Assembly (NCBI GenBank): GCA_958445895.1
Contig: CAUCTV010000026.1
Location: forward strand, 1 to 16,856
From: an uncultured Collinsella sp.
GTDB lineage: Bacteria > Actinomycetota > Coriobacteriia > Coriobacteriales > Coriobacteriaceae
Direction: 5' to 3'
Length of the DNA: 16,856 nt
Shown here: positions 1-7,951 of the stretch, in pieces
Layout of the letters: every line of letters begins with the position of its first letter
Numbering within the stretch: position 1 is the first letter of the stretch
Made by a program: the position numbers and the translations under genes
The notes under the pieces: generated by a model
Told to the model about the DNA's origin: nothing
Seen by the model: only the letters and a program-made list of their open reading frames with translations
Databases searched by the model: none

Positions 1-2042
1 TTAAGGACCAGCTCACCGCCGCAAGCCACGACCTCAACAAGATCGAGGAGTTCGAGGTCGAGCCGTCGCTCGGCAACGGCGGCCTGGGCCGCCTGGCCGC
101 ATGCTTCCTGGATTCCATCGCCACGCTGGGCTTGACCGGCGATGGCGTGGGCCTCAACTATCACTACGGCCTGTTCCGTCAGCGCTTTGTCGACAACCAG
201 CAGAAGGCCGTCCCCGACGAGTGGCTCGGTGAGCAGGACATCCTAGTCGACGACGGCCGCCCCTACACCGTCGAGTTCGGCGATTTTGCCGTTACCTCCA
301 AGCTCGTCAACATCGACGTGCCCGGTTACGGCCAGCCCACCAAGAACCGTCTGCGCCTGTTCGACCTGGCGAGCGTCGACGACGGCCTGGTCCCCGGCAG
401 CTCCATCGACTTCGACAAGACCGAGATCGCCAAGAACCTCACCTTGTTCCTCTACCCCGACGATTCCGACGAGCAGGGCCGCCTGCTTCGCATCTATCAG
501 GAGTACTTCATGGTGAGCAATGCCGCCCAGCTCCTGATCGACGAGGCCGTCGAGCGCGGCAGCAACCTGCACGATCTGGCCGACTACGCCGTGGTCCAAA
601 TTAACGACACGCACCCCACCATGGTCATCCCCGAGCTCATTCGCTTGCTCACCACCGAGCATGGCATCGAGTTTGACGAGGCCGTGACCATCGTACGCTC
701 CATGGTCGCCTACACTAACCACACGATCCTTGCCGAGGCGCTCGAGAAGTGGCCGCTCGCCAGCCTGCAGAAGGTCTCCCCTGCCATCGCCGACATTATC
801 GTCAAGCTCGATGAGATCGCGAAAGCCGAGCACGATGACCCGCGCGTCGCCATCATCGACGAGCACGACACCGTCCACATGGCCCACATGGACATCCACT
901 TTGGCTTCTCCATCAACGGCGTAGCCGCCCTCCACACCAAGATCCTGGAGGACACCGAGCTTCATCCGTTCTACGAGATCTATCCCGAGAAGTTCTCCAA
1001 CAAGACCAACGGCATCACCTTCCGCCGCTGGATCCATGGAGCCAACCCCGCGCTCGCCAGCCTGCTCGACGATGTAATCGGCACCGACTGGCGCAGCACC
1101 GGCGATCTGAACAAACTCGCCAAGTTCGCCGACGACAAGGACGTTCTTGAGCGCCTGGCCGCCACCAAGGTCGAGGCCAAGGCCATCATGCGCCAGTTCA
1201 TGGCGCTCGAGCAGGGCGTGACCATTCCCTCCAACGCCATCATCGACGTCCAGGTCAAGCGCATCCACGAGTACAAGCGTCAGCAGATGCTCGCGCTCTA
1301 CATCATCTGGAAGTACTTCGATATCAAGAACGGCAACAGGCCTAAGCACCCTGTCACCATCATCTTTGGCGGCAAGGCGGCGCCTGCCTACACTATCGCG
1401 CAGGACATCATCCATCTGATCCTGACGCTGTCGCAGTGGATTGCAAACGACCCCGACGTGGCTCCCTACCTGCAGGTTGTCATGATCGAGAACTACAACG
1501 TCACCGCCGCCGAGCGCGTGATCCCCGCCGCTGACATCTCCGAGCAGATCAGCCTGGCCTCCAAGGAGGCGAGCGGCACCTCCAACATGAAGTTCATGCT
1601 CAACGGCGCCCTAACCCTGTGCACGCTCGACGGTGCCAACGTGGAGATTGCCGAGCTCGTGGGCGACGAGAACATCTATACCTTTGGTGCCTCGTCCAAA
1701 CAGGTCGAGCAGCTCTACGCCGACGGCACCTACAACGCCGGTGCGCTCTACCGCAAGCCCGGCATTAAACTGCTGGTGGACTTCATCACCAACCCGGCCT
1801 TTATGGCAACCGGCAACGCCGAGCGCCTGCAGCGCCTGCACGACGACATTAAGGGCAAGGACTGGTTTATGGCCTTGCTCGACATTGAGGAGTACATCCA
1901 GACCAAGGAGCGCGTGCTGGCCGACTACGAGGACCAGGACGCCTGGATGCGCAAGGCGCTCATCAATATCGCCAACGCCGGCACCTTCTCGTCCGACCGT
2001 ACGATCTCCCAGTACAACGACGAGATCTGGCACCTGGACTAA
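1..2042 (+). CDS. glgP: Glycogen/alpha-glucan phosphorylase, 5' end outside the window
   Basis: Cytosolic GT35 enzyme that releases glucose-1-phosphate from alpha-1,4-glucan using phosphate and pyridoxal phosphate. The open frame runs from base 3, so the true start lies upstream; a TTG at 132 is internal, because the family motif EPSLGNGGLGRLAACFLDS is read just before it. Also visible are the DTHPTM motif, VKRIHEYKRQ, and the PLP-lysine region SGTSNMKFMLNG, whose lysine codon is 1590-1592. About 680 codons are present; the family is usually 750-840 residues, so roughly 70-150 N-terminal residues are missing. The gene ends with TAA and a terminator follows within 30 bp, so it is the last gene of its transcript. 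It does not share a transcript with the ABC operon, which runs the other way. Identification is secure. The preferred substrate (glycogen or maltodextrin) cannot be told from the sequence. Confidence 0.97.
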   Translation, partial: KDQLTAASHDLNKIEEFEVEPSLGNGGLGRLAACFLDSIATLGLTGDGVGLNYHYGLFRQRFVDNQQKAVPDEWLGEQDILVDDGRPYTVEFGDFAVTSKLVNIDVPGYGQPTKNRLRLFDLASVDDGLVPGSSIDFDKTEIAKNLTLFLYPDDSDEQGRLLRIYQEYFMVSNAAQLLIDEAVERGSNLHDLADYAVVQINDTHPTMVIPELIRLLTTEHGIEFDEAVTIVRSMVAYTNHTILAEALEKWPLASLQKVSPAIADIIVKLDEIAKAEHDDPRVAIIDEHDTVHMAHMDIHFGFSINGVAALHTKILEDTELHPFYEIYPEKFSNKTNGITFRRWIHGANPALASLLDDVIGTDWRSTGDLNKLAKFADDKDVLERLAATKVEAKAIMRQFMALEQGVTIPSNAIIDVQVKRIHEYKRQQMLALYIIWKYFDIKNGNRPKHPVTIIFGGKAAPAYTIAQDIIHLILTLSQWIANDPDVAPYLQVVMIENYNVTAAERVIPAADISEQISLASKEASGTSNMKFMLNGALTLCTLDGANVEIAELVGDENIYTFGASSKQVEQLYADGTYNAGALYRKPGIKLLVDFITNPAFMATGNAERLQRLHDDIKGKDWFMALLDIEEYIQTKERVLADYEDQDAWMRKALINIANAGTFSSDRTISQYNDEIWHLD

Positions 2043-2071
2043 CCCATTCCCCTTACCCATTCTCTTGAGGA

Positions 2072-2102
2072 ACGGAGTCGTGGCAACACGGCTCCGTTTT
2101 TT
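2072..2102 (+). terminator. Rho-independent terminator of the glycogen phosphorylase gene
   Basis: An 11-bp stem (2072-2082 with 2087-2097, one G-U pair) is closed by a GCAA tetraloop and followed by a run of six T. It starts 30 bp after the stop codon. Confidence 0.9.
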
Positions 2103-2142
2103 GTGCCCGCACGTTACCCTGTGATCCAACTCGGCCAAACAA

Positions 2143-2360
2143 TCTCGATCCATAACAACTACTCAACCAAAACGGTCCCAGCCGTTACAGATTGAGACAT
2201 ACCGGCCCCTCCCCTTGGGTTTATCTCAATCTGTAACATCTAGCAGGTGAAATTCGCCTTTGGTGTTACAGATTTAGATGAAATGGTTAGCTCAGCGGAA
2301 CCGTCTCGATCTGTAACATCTAACGTCCGAAATCGGCCCTATCCGTTACAGATCGAGACA
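2143..2360. repeat. Array of six alternating inverted 14-16 bp repeats
   Basis: Copies of GTTACAGATYGAGACA lie at 2184-2199, 2265-2280 (diverged at the end) and 2345-2360 on the + strand. Reverse complements lie at 2143-2156 (two mismatches), 2224-2237 and 2303-2317. Orientation alternates strictly and starts are 38-42 bp apart. Taken as minus-plus pairs they form three units of 57-58 bp (2143-2199, 2224-2280, 2303-2360). Each unit has a 27-nt core, and the cores resemble one another (about 15-16 of 27 positions in pairwise comparison), so the unit seems to have been duplicated. The array fills the gap between two convergent transcripts. Function unknown; it could be a BIME-like repeat, a structured RNA or a protein-binding array. 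Alternating orientation argues against CRISPR. Confidence 0.85.
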
Positions 2361-2380
2361 AACGACGGTCAGACAGTCCC

Positions 2381-2429
2381 AACACAAAGAAAGGCTCCCC
2401 TCTCGCCCAGTGGACGGGAGGGGAGCCTT
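2381..2429 (-). terminator. Terminator of the ABC transporter operon
   Basis: On the - strand a perfect 12-bp stem (2391-2402 with 2418-2429), extended by three more pairs with one wobble, is followed by TTTCTTTGTGTT. It lies about 70 bp past the stop codon of the ATPase gene. Confidence 0.85.
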
Positions 2430-2497
2430 ATATGTGACCGCGGCAAAAGGATGGCAAAGCCGCAGTCGCCCAAAGGGAGGGCCTGGATGCACCGGGC

Positions 2498-3697
2498 CTA
2501 GATCAGGTTCTTGCCAGACACCTTATCGAAGAGATGGGTCGCGTTCTTCTCGAACTTGAACCAGATGGGGTCGCCAGCCTTGAGCGCGCCCTTGGCCTCG
2601 AGGTCGACGACGGGGATAATCAGGACAAACTGGCCGTCGGGAGCGGTCACGTGGACATGCTCGGTCGAGCCCATGAGCTCGGTCACCTCGACGGTGCCCT
2701 GGAGCGCACCCTCCTCGCCCTTGTCGGCAAGCAGGATCTGCTCGGGGCGCACGCCGGCCGTAATCTCCTTCACGTCGCCGCCGTCCCAGTTGAGAGCAAG
2801 CTGAGCGCAGGTCTCGGGGGCGAGCGCCACGTTCATATCCTCGGTCTTGACGGTAAAGCCGTTGCCCGAGCGCACCAGCTGGGCATCGAAGAAGTTCATC
2901 TGCGGCACGCCGATGAAGCCGGCGACGAAGATGTTCGCGGGATGGTTGAAGACCTCCTGCGGGGTGGCGATCTGCTGGACGACGCCGTCCTTCATGACCA
3001 CGATGCGGTCGCCGAGGGTCATAGCCTCGGTCTGGTCGTGGGTAACGTAGATGAAGGTGCCCTTGATCTCGTGACGCAGCTTAATGAGCTCGGCGCGCAT
3101 CTGGTTACGAAGCTTGGCATCCAGGTTGGACAGCGGCTCGTCCATCAGGAAGACCTTGGGGTCACGCACGATGGCGCGGCCGATGGCGACGCGCTGGCGC
3201 TGGCCGCCAGAGAGCGCCTTGGGCTTACGGTCGAGGTACTCGGTAATACCCAGGATCTCGGCAGCGGAGCGAACCTTGCGGTCGATCTCGTCCTTGGGGA
3301 CCTTCTTGAGCTCGAGCGTAAATGCCATGTTCTCGTACACCGTCATATTGGGGTACAGAGCGTAGCTCTGGAACACCATGGCGATGTCGCGGTCCTTGGG
3401 CGCCACGTCGTTGACGCGCTTGCCGTCGATGAGCACGTCGCCGGAGGTGATGTCCTCCAGGCCGGCGACCATGCGCATCGTCGTGGACTTACCGCAGCCA
3501 GAAGGGCCAACGAGGACGATGAACTCCTGGTCGTGAACGGTGAGGTTGAAGTCCTCTACAGCGAGCACACCGTCCTCGGTAACCTTGAGGTTGTGCTTCT
3601 TCTCCTCGGTCTTCTTCTTTTTGCCAAAGAAGCCCTTCTTTTTTGACTCGTTGTTGGGATACACCTTCTGAACATGTTTGAGAACGATCTCGGCCAT
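2498..3697 (-). CDS. MsmK/UgpC-type sugar ABC transporter ATPase
   Basis: ATP-hydrolysing subunit that drives CUT1 sugar importers from the cytoplasmic side. Of 399 residues, the Walker A GPSGCGKST is at 64-72, the Q-loop glutamine at about 110, the signature LSGGQRQR at 162-169, Walker B VFLMDEP at 182-188 and the switch histidine (YVTHDQTEAM) at 220. The C-terminal 150 residues have the TOBE-type regulatory region of the MalK family. The start is ATG at 3697 with AAAGG a few bases upstream. It is the last gene of the operon after the two permeases. Odd point: a lysine-rich stretch of about 25 residues (about 17-42, including GKKKKTEEKK) is inserted before the usual AVEDFNL segment. The family symbol (msmK, msmX or ugpC) cannot be chosen from sequence; such ATPases often serve several importers. 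Confidence 0.95.
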   Translation of the reverse strand: MAEIVLKHVQKVYPNNESKKKGFFGKKKKTEEKKHNLKVTEDGVLAVEDFNLTVHDQEFIVLVGPSGCGKSTTMRMVAGLEDITSGDVLIDGKRVNDVAPKDRDIAMVFQSYALYPNMTVYENMAFTLELKKVPKDEIDRKVRSAAEILGITEYLDRKPKALSGGQRQRVAIGRAIVRDPKVFLMDEPLSNLDAKLRNQMRAELIKLRHEIKGTFIYVTHDQTEAMTLGDRIVVMKDGVVQQIATPQEVFNHPANIFVAGFIGVPQMNFFDAQLVRSGNGFTVKTEDMNVALAPETCAQLALNWDGGDVKEITAGVRPEQILLADKGEEGALQGTVEVTELMGSTEHVHVTAPDGQFVLIIPVVDLEAKGALKAGDPIWFKFEKNATHLFDKVSGKNLI

Positions 3698-3715
3698 GTC
3701 TCTACCTTTCGATAC

Positions 3716-3740
3716 GCGGCGCCGCGCTGAGGGGCGCCGC
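3716..3740 (-). other. Stem-loop between permease and ATPase genes
   Basis: GCGGCGCC (3716-3723) pairs with GGCGCCGC (3733-3740) across a 9-nt loop, upstream of the ATPase ribosome binding site. There is no T-run after it on the - strand, so it is more likely an mRNA stability or translation element than a terminator. Confidence 0.5.
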
Positions 3741-3765
3741 CAAAACTTGCAAAACAGTTACGGCA

Positions 3766-4605
3766 TCAGCCCTTGACGGCACCTGCCACCACACCGTCGA
3801 TGATGTACTTCTGGCAGAAGATGTACATGATGACGATGGGGACAACGACCATCATGATGCAGGCCATCATGGGGCCGAGCTCGACGTGGCCATAGCCGCC
3901 GCGGAAGTACTGGATCAAAATAGGAATGGTCTTGTACTTGGTGGAGTCGAGCGTAAGGTAGGGCAGCAGGTAGTCGTTCCAGACCCACATGGTCTCGAGG
4001 ATGCCGACCGAAAGATAGGTGGGCTTCATGATGGGGAGAACGATCTTAAAGAACACCTGGACCGGGTTGCAGCCGTCAATCATGGCCGCTTCCTCAATCT
4101 CGAGCGGGATGTTCTTGACGAAGCCGGCGAACATAAAGACCGCGAGGCCCGCGCCAAAACCGAGGTAGATGAAGCAGATGTTAAACGGCGTGTTAAAGCC
4201 GATGCGGTCCGCGAGGTTGGACAGCGTGAACATGAGCATCTGGAACGGTACGACCATCGAGAAGACGAACAGGTAATAGAAGAAGTTCGAGATCTTGCTG
4301 TTGACGCGCACCACGTACCAAGCGCACATGGAGCAGCACACCAGAATCAGCACGACCGACGTGACCGTGATGATAAGCGAGTACATAAACGCCGAGGCAA
4401 AGCCCTGCTCGTTCAGAGCGTGCACGTAGTTTGCGAGGCCGTTGAACGTCTCGGGCGTGAGCAGATCGAACGCCGTGGTGGTGCTGATTGCGGTCCCCTT
4501 CTTAAAGGAATTGAGCGCAATCATGAACACAGGGTAGATCCACGCGAGCGACAGAATCGTAAAGAAGATCGAGAGCGCGCGGTTAATAGCCTTATCGCGT
4601 TTCAT
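3766..4605 (-). CDS. CUT1 sugar ABC transporter permease, MalG type
   Basis: Second membrane subunit of the importer, 279 residues with about six hydrophobic segments (first at about 12-32). The EAA loop that docks on the ATPase reads EIEEAAMIDGCNPVQVFFK, about 90 residues from the C-terminus, and the end (IIDGVVAGAVKG) is typical for MalG-type permeases. Its ATG overlaps the stop of the upstream permease gene in TAATG, which indicates translational coupling. The substrate class is inferred as an oligosaccharide from the CUT1 family, neighbouring binding protein and operon layout. Confidence 0.94.
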   Translation of the reverse strand: MKRDKAINRALSIFFTILSLAWIYPVFMIALNSFKKGTAISTTTAFDLLTPETFNGLANYVHALNEQGFASAFMYSLIITVTSVVLILVCCSMCAWYVVRVNSKISNFFYYLFVFSMVVPFQMLMFTLSNLADRIGFNTPFNICFIYLGFGAGLAVFMFAGFVKNIPLEIEEAAMIDGCNPVQVFFKIVLPIMKPTYLSVGILETMWVWNDYLLPYLTLDSTKYKTIPILIQYFRGGYGHVELGPMMACIMMVVVPIVIMYIFCQKYIIDGVVAGAVKG

Positions 4606-5459
4606 TACTGCTGCACCTCCTTGGACCTCGTGGCCTTAAGCTGGATCATAGAAATAGCGACAACCAGGATGCAGAAGATAACTGCCTTGGCCTGACCGAT
4701 GCCCTGCCATGCGATGCCAGCACGCGAATAGAACGTGTTGTAGATGTTCAGGGCGAGCATCTCGGTGGAGTGCGCCGGGGCACCACCGGTAAGGGCGAGG
4801 TTCTGGTCGAACAGCTTAAAGCCGTTGGTGATGGACAGGAACAGGCAGATGGTGATGGTCGGCATCAGGTTGGGGATCTTAACCTTCCAAAACGTCTGCC
4901 ATGCCGTAGCGCCGTCGACCTTGGCGGCCTCGATGTAATCAGACGGAATGGACTGCAGACCGGCGATGTAGATGATCATCATGTAGCCGACCTGTTGCCA
5001 CAGGGTCAGGATGATAAGGCCCCAGAAGCCAGCGGCGGAGTTGAGGGCGATAAGCTGGGCACCCACGTTGGAGAGCAGGCAGTTGATCAGAATCTGCCAA
5101 ATGTAACCCAGTACAATGCCGCCAATCAGGTTAGGCATAAAGAAAATCGTACGGAAGATGTTGGTGCCCTTGAGCGCCTTGCGAGTGAGCGCCTGCGCAA
5201 TGGCCAGCGCGATCACGTTGATGAGCACCGTCGACAGGAAGGCAAACGCCACGGTAAAGAAGAACGACGTGGAGAACTGCGGGTCGGTCAGTGCGCGCAC
5301 GTAGTTCTCGATACCGACAAAGTGCGCGTTATTGATGGTAATAAACTGGCAGAACGAGAGATAGAAACCCTGGATAAAGGGAATCACGAACCCGATCATA
5401 AACGCCAGGCACGTGGGCAGCATAAAGAGCGGCCACCAGCGCTTGAGTGCTTTGCCCAT
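4605..5459 (-). CDS. CUT1 sugar ABC transporter permease, MalF type
   Basis: First membrane subunit, 284 residues, with an N-terminal hydrophobic segment after KRWWP and five or six membrane spans. The EAA loop reads YIEAAKVDGATAWQTFWK, the expected binding site for the ATPase. It lacks the long periplasmic loop of proteobacterial MalF, as is usual in Gram-positive CUT1 systems. The start is ATG at 5459 with GAAAGGACC upstream. It follows the binding-protein gene after an 87-bp gap that carries a strong stem-loop, and its stop shares one base with the next permease start. Confidence 0.94.
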   Translation of the reverse strand: MGKALKRWWPLFMLPTCLAFMIGFVIPFIQGFYLSFCQFITINNAHFVGIENYVRALTDPQFSTSFFFTVAFAFLSTVLINVIALAIAQALTRKALKGTNIFRTIFFMPNLIGGIVLGYIWQILINCLLSNVGAQLIALNSAAGFWGLIILTLWQQVGYMMIIYIAGLQSIPSDYIEAAKVDGATAWQTFWKVKIPNLMPTITICLFLSITNGFKLFDQNLALTGGAPAHSTEMLALNIYNTFYSRAGIAWQGIGQAKAVIFCILVVAISMIQLKATRSKEVQQ

Positions 5460-5478
5460 AGAAGGGTCCTTTCAATAT

Positions 5479-5516
5479 GCAGGGGGCGGGCAAACCTACG
5501 TCTGCCCGCCCCCTGT
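5479..5516 (-). promoter_or_regulatory. Strong intercistronic stem-loop after the binding-protein gene
   Basis: A perfect 13-bp GC-rich stem (5480-5492 with 5503-5515, plus a G-T pair outside) with a 10-nt loop. On the - strand no T-run follows, so full termination is unlikely. In other sugar importers such structures protect the upstream binding-protein mRNA from 3' decay and keep it above the permeases; that role is inferred here. Confidence 0.7.
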
Positions 5517-5546
5517 CGCTAATCAGATAGCTTGGGCAGCAACTGC

Positions 5547-6863
5547 TTACTCGGAAGCAGCCTTCTCGGTCTTCCAGCCATCGACGAAGGCGTTCTTGAC
5601 GCCGTCCCACTTGGTGTTGTCGGCAGCATAAGCGATGAGAGCCTGCTTGAGGTTCTTCTTCCACTCCTCGGAGGGGATGTAAACGAAGTCCCAAGCGACG
5701 GTCTTCTTGCCGTCCTTGGCCATAGCAACGGCCTGCTGAGAGAAGACGTTGGTGGTCTCCTTAGCGCTCTTGAACGGGGCGGTCAGACCCATCTTGTCAG
5801 CGATGATGCTGGTGGCGGTGTCAGAAGTGACGCACCAATACATGAAGTCCTCGGTGGCCTTCTGGGCATCCTCGGAAGCCTGGGAGCTGACGCACCAGTA
5901 GTTCTCGCCGCCGGAGCACAGGCCCTGGTTCTCCTCGCCGTCGACGCCGATGTAGATCGGCAGCATGCCGAGCTGGTCGTCGGTCATACCGGCCTTGGTG
6001 AGGTCGGCGTAGGCCCAAGAGCCGTTCTGATAGAAGACGGCCTTGCCGGTTGCGAACTCGTTGGTGGCGTCGTCACCGGTCTTGGAGGCGAGCTGCGAAG
6101 GATCGCAGGTGGAGTCGGTGATGTACAGGTCGAAGATCTGCTTAAAGTTGTCGAGATACTCGCCCTTGATCTCGTCGTCCTCCTGGTTGTGCTCCTTCTC
6201 GAACTCGTAGTAGAGCGGGAGGTTGGCGAGGTGGGTGGTGTAGCGCCAGCTGGAGGAGTCATCCATGCCGGCGGAAGTGAAGGCACCGTCAACGCCGAGC
6301 TCGTCCTTGCGGGCCTGGATGTCATCGGCGCAAGCCTTCAGCTTGTCGAAGGAGTTGATGTCCTCGGCCTTGTAGCCGGCCTTCTCGAGGAGCTCCTTGT
6401 TGTAAATGATGCCGTAGCTCTCCTGAACCCAGTCGATACCCAGATCCTTGCCGTCGGACTGCAGCGCCAGGGAGTCGTCGATGAGCTCGCCGCGGAGCTT
6501 GGTGTCGGAAAGATCGGCGCAGTAGTCCTTCCAGTTCTTAAGGCCGGTGGGGCCGTTGACCTGGAACAGCGTCGGAGCGGAGCTCTTGGACATCTCGGAC
6601 TTGAGCTTCTCCTCGTAGGTGTTGGAGGCGGCGGTCACGATCTTGACCTCGACGCCCTTCTCCTTCTTGTACGCCTTGGCGATCTCCTTCCACTCCTTGT
6701 CGACCTCGGGCTTGAACTGGAGGAAGTAGACCTCGGCAGCGTCACCAGAAGCAGAGGAGCCGGAGCCGGCAGAACCACCGCAGCCCACGAGACCCAGACC
6801 AAGAACCGCAGCCGCGGAACCAGCAAAGCCCAGGAACTGCCTTCTGCTCATTTCGTTCTTCAT
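5547..6863 (-). CDS. Sugar-binding lipoprotein of the ABC importer (Tat-type signal)
   Basis: Extracellular solute-binding protein (family 1, CUT1 class) that captures the sugar and delivers it to the permeases. The start is taken as ATG at 6863 (438 residues) because AAAGGG lies just upstream; a GTG 18 bases earlier would put that site inside the gene. The signal carries SRRQFLGF at 6-13, a good twin-arginine motif, then a hydrophobic stretch and the lipobox LVGC, with Cys28 as the lipidated residue and a Ser/Gly linker after it. So export of a folded protein by Tat followed by lipid anchoring is predicted. The length and the periplasmic-binding fold features (YGIIYNKELLEKAG, GKAVFYQNGSWA) fit the family. 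It is first in the operon, behind a candidate regulated promoter. The ligand is unknown; maltodextrin-like or other alpha-glucosides are the best guess from the neighbours. Confidence 0.93.
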   Translation of the reverse strand: MKNEMSRRQFLGFAGSAAAVLGLGLVGCGGSAGSGSSASGDAAEVYFLQFKPEVDKEWKEIAKAYKKEKGVEVKIVTAASNTYEEKLKSEMSKSSAPTLFQVNGPTGLKNWKDYCADLSDTKLRGELIDDSLALQSDGKDLGIDWVQESYGIIYNKELLEKAGYKAEDINSFDKLKACADDIQARKDELGVDGAFTSAGMDDSSSWRYTTHLANLPLYYEFEKEHNQEDDEIKGEYLDNFKQIFDLYITDSTCDPSQLASKTGDDATNEFATGKAVFYQNGSWAYADLTKAGMTDDQLGMLPIYIGVDGEENQGLCSGGENYWCVSSQASEDAQKATEDFMYWCVTSDTATSIIADKMGLTAPFKSAKETTNVFSQQAVAMAKDGKKTVAWDFVYIPSEEWKKNLKQALIAYAADNTKWDGVKNAFVDGWKTEKAASE

Positions 6864-6951
6864 TACAATCCACCCTTTCACACCGTGGCGGCACCCTTTG
6901 CCGCCGCCTTCGGAGATTGGCTCGGGGACTTTGCCCCTTTTGCTGATTTGT

Positions 6952-6983
6952 ACAATACGCTATTTGGCTAGTTGTTTGAACAA
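6952..6983 (-). promoter_or_regulatory. Candidate promoter and operator of the ABC operon
   Basis: On the - strand TTCAAA (6975-6980) and TATTGT (6952-6957) are 17 bp apart. The -35 lies inside TTGTTTGAACAA (6972-6983), an imperfect palindrome. The same layout (TTYAAACAACT, 16-17 bp, TATnGT) occurs upstream of the GntR gene. The transcript would have a leader of about 80 nt with GC-rich hairpins. Confidence 0.45.
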
Positions 6984-7034
6984 GTATTACTAGAGCGGTA
7001 GAAAAACTTCGGTGAACGGTAATTTCGACTTGAT

Positions 7035-7058
7035 ACTTGACAAGTTTTGTATAAACAA
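7035..7058. promoter_or_regulatory. Candidate upstream operators for the GntR regulator
   Basis: ACTTGACAAGT (7035-7045) is a perfect palindrome around one base, and TTGTATAAACAA (7047-7058) follows directly. The second is one base from TTGTATATACAA, which I recall as the TreR-type operator, and shares 10 of 12 bases with the site at 6972-6983. Both lie between the GntR terminator and the ABC operon promoter. Confidence 0.5.
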
Positions 7059-7079
7059 TTATTTGTTATCGAATGCAGA

Positions 7080-7128
7080 GAAAACGCCCGATCAAGCCGA
7101 TGCATCGTCGGTTTGACCGGGCGTTTTC
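7080..7128 (-). terminator. Terminator of the GntR regulator gene
   Basis: GAAAACGCCCG (7080-7090) pairs perfectly with 7118-7128, and after one mismatch a further nine pairs reach a 7-nt loop. On the - strand the stem ends in GGGCGTTTTC and is followed by a T/C-rich stretch. It lies about 40 bp past the stop codon. It could also act on the + strand, where no gene ends. Confidence 0.65.
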
Positions 7129-7169
7129 GCTTTGAGGGCATGAGTCTCGTCAGGCTGCGAGCTAGCCGG

Positions 7170-7889
7170 CTATCGCTTGGAATTGACGCGGTAATGGAAG
7201 ATCTCGGGGTGTGTGCGGGCATGCGTGACCTCGAACAAGATGCCGTCCGAGGTGTACGACTGGCTCTCCATAACGGCGACGCAGTTGTACTTGCCAAGGT
7301 CCAGATAGCTGCAGTCCTCATCGTTGGCGAGCTCGACACTCACCGTACGACGGCTCGCCATCACTTTGACGCCGCGCTTGTGCTCCAGATAGCCGTAGAT
7401 AGAATCCGCCGCGATCTCGGGGGTCAGGCCCTTGGCGACCGACGCCAAAAAGTAGCCATGGTCCACTTGGCGCGCGCTGCCGTTGAGGCTTCGGACACGC
7501 ACTACGCGAATCAGCTCCTCGCCCACCTTAAAGCCCAGGCGGCGAGAGAGTTGCTCAGTGCAAATCAAATGTTCAAAAGACTTGACCTCGGTCGATGCGA
7601 CGGCATTGTTGCGTTTTGCGAACTCGCCAAACGACTCAACCTCTTCGAGTGCGCCCAGCATGTCGGTTTCGCCCTTAAGCCAAATAACGCGCACGCCCTT
7701 ACCGTGTATAGGCTGCACAAACATCTGGTCGGCCAGCATGCTCAAGGCGCGTCGAACGGTATTGCGCGTGCAGCCAAACTCCGCGGTCAGCTCGGCTTCG
7801 GTTGGCAGCATCTCCTGAAACGCATAGGTCCCGTTAATGATGCGCGAACGGATCTCGCGGTAGATTCCTTCGTAAATCGCTTTTGGCAT
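7170..7889 (-). CDS. GntR-family regulator, HutC/TreR-like
   Basis: DNA-binding repressor of 239 residues. Residues 1-70 form the winged helix (IYREIRSRIINGTY, LPTEAELTAEFGCTRNTVRR, HGKGVRV). The rest is a UTRA-type effector domain, with LTPEIAADSIYGYLE and the C-terminal LFEVTHARTHPEIFHYRV resembling the TreR branch, whose members bind a phosphorylated sugar. The start is ATG at 7889 with AGAGGTG upstream. It is divergent from the PTS-HAD gene across 224 bp and lies directly upstream of the ABC operon. A TTGTTTRAAC motif occurs at all three promoters. The likely role is control of this sugar locus and of itself, released by a sugar phosphate made by the PTS. The effector is not known, and calling it TreR would go too far because no trehalose hydrolase gene is in view. 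Confidence 0.9.
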   Translation of the reverse strand: MPKAIYEGIYREIRSRIINGTYAFQEMLPTEAELTAEFGCTRNTVRRALSMLADQMFVQPIHGKGVRVIWLKGETDMLGALEEVESFGEFAKRNNAVASTEVKSFEHLICTEQLSRRLGFKVGEELIRVVRVRSLNGSARQVDHGYFLASVAKGLTPEIAADSIYGYLEHKRGVKVMASRRTVSVELANDEDCSYLDLGKYNCVAVMESQSYTSDGILFEVTHARTHPEIFHYRVNSKR

Positions 7890-7922
7890 GATTTCACCTC
7901 TAATGAATATGTATGGCTAGGC

Positions 7923-7951
7923 ACGATAGCATTTCTTAAAGTTGTTTAAAC
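7923..7951 (-). promoter_or_regulatory. Candidate promoter and operator of the GntR gene
   Basis: On the - strand TTTAAA (7945-7950) and TATCGT (7923-7928) are 16 bp apart, and TTGTTTAAAC (7942-7951) covers the -35. This matches the layout at the ABC operon promoter and suggests autoregulation. Confidence 0.45.

Noticed and set aside
243..1415. Long antisense open frame over the glycogen phosphorylase gene
   Set aside because: Shadow of GC-rich codon use; the product is Val/Gly/Asp-rich with no family features, and the + strand gene is certain.
2143..2360. CRISPR array
   Set aside because: Copies alternate in direction, are only 14-16 bp, and the unit cores resemble each other; no cas genes are present.
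2247..2501. Small + strand open frame of 84 codons
   Set aside because: Runs through the inverted repeats and a terminator; no ribosome site and no recognisable family.
5532..6971. Long + strand open frame opposite the binding-protein gene
   Set aside because: Low-complexity Leu/Val/Gly translation, lies over a certain - strand gene and its promoter. The similar frames at 2534-3646, 3886-4695 and 4770-5522 are rejected for the same reason.
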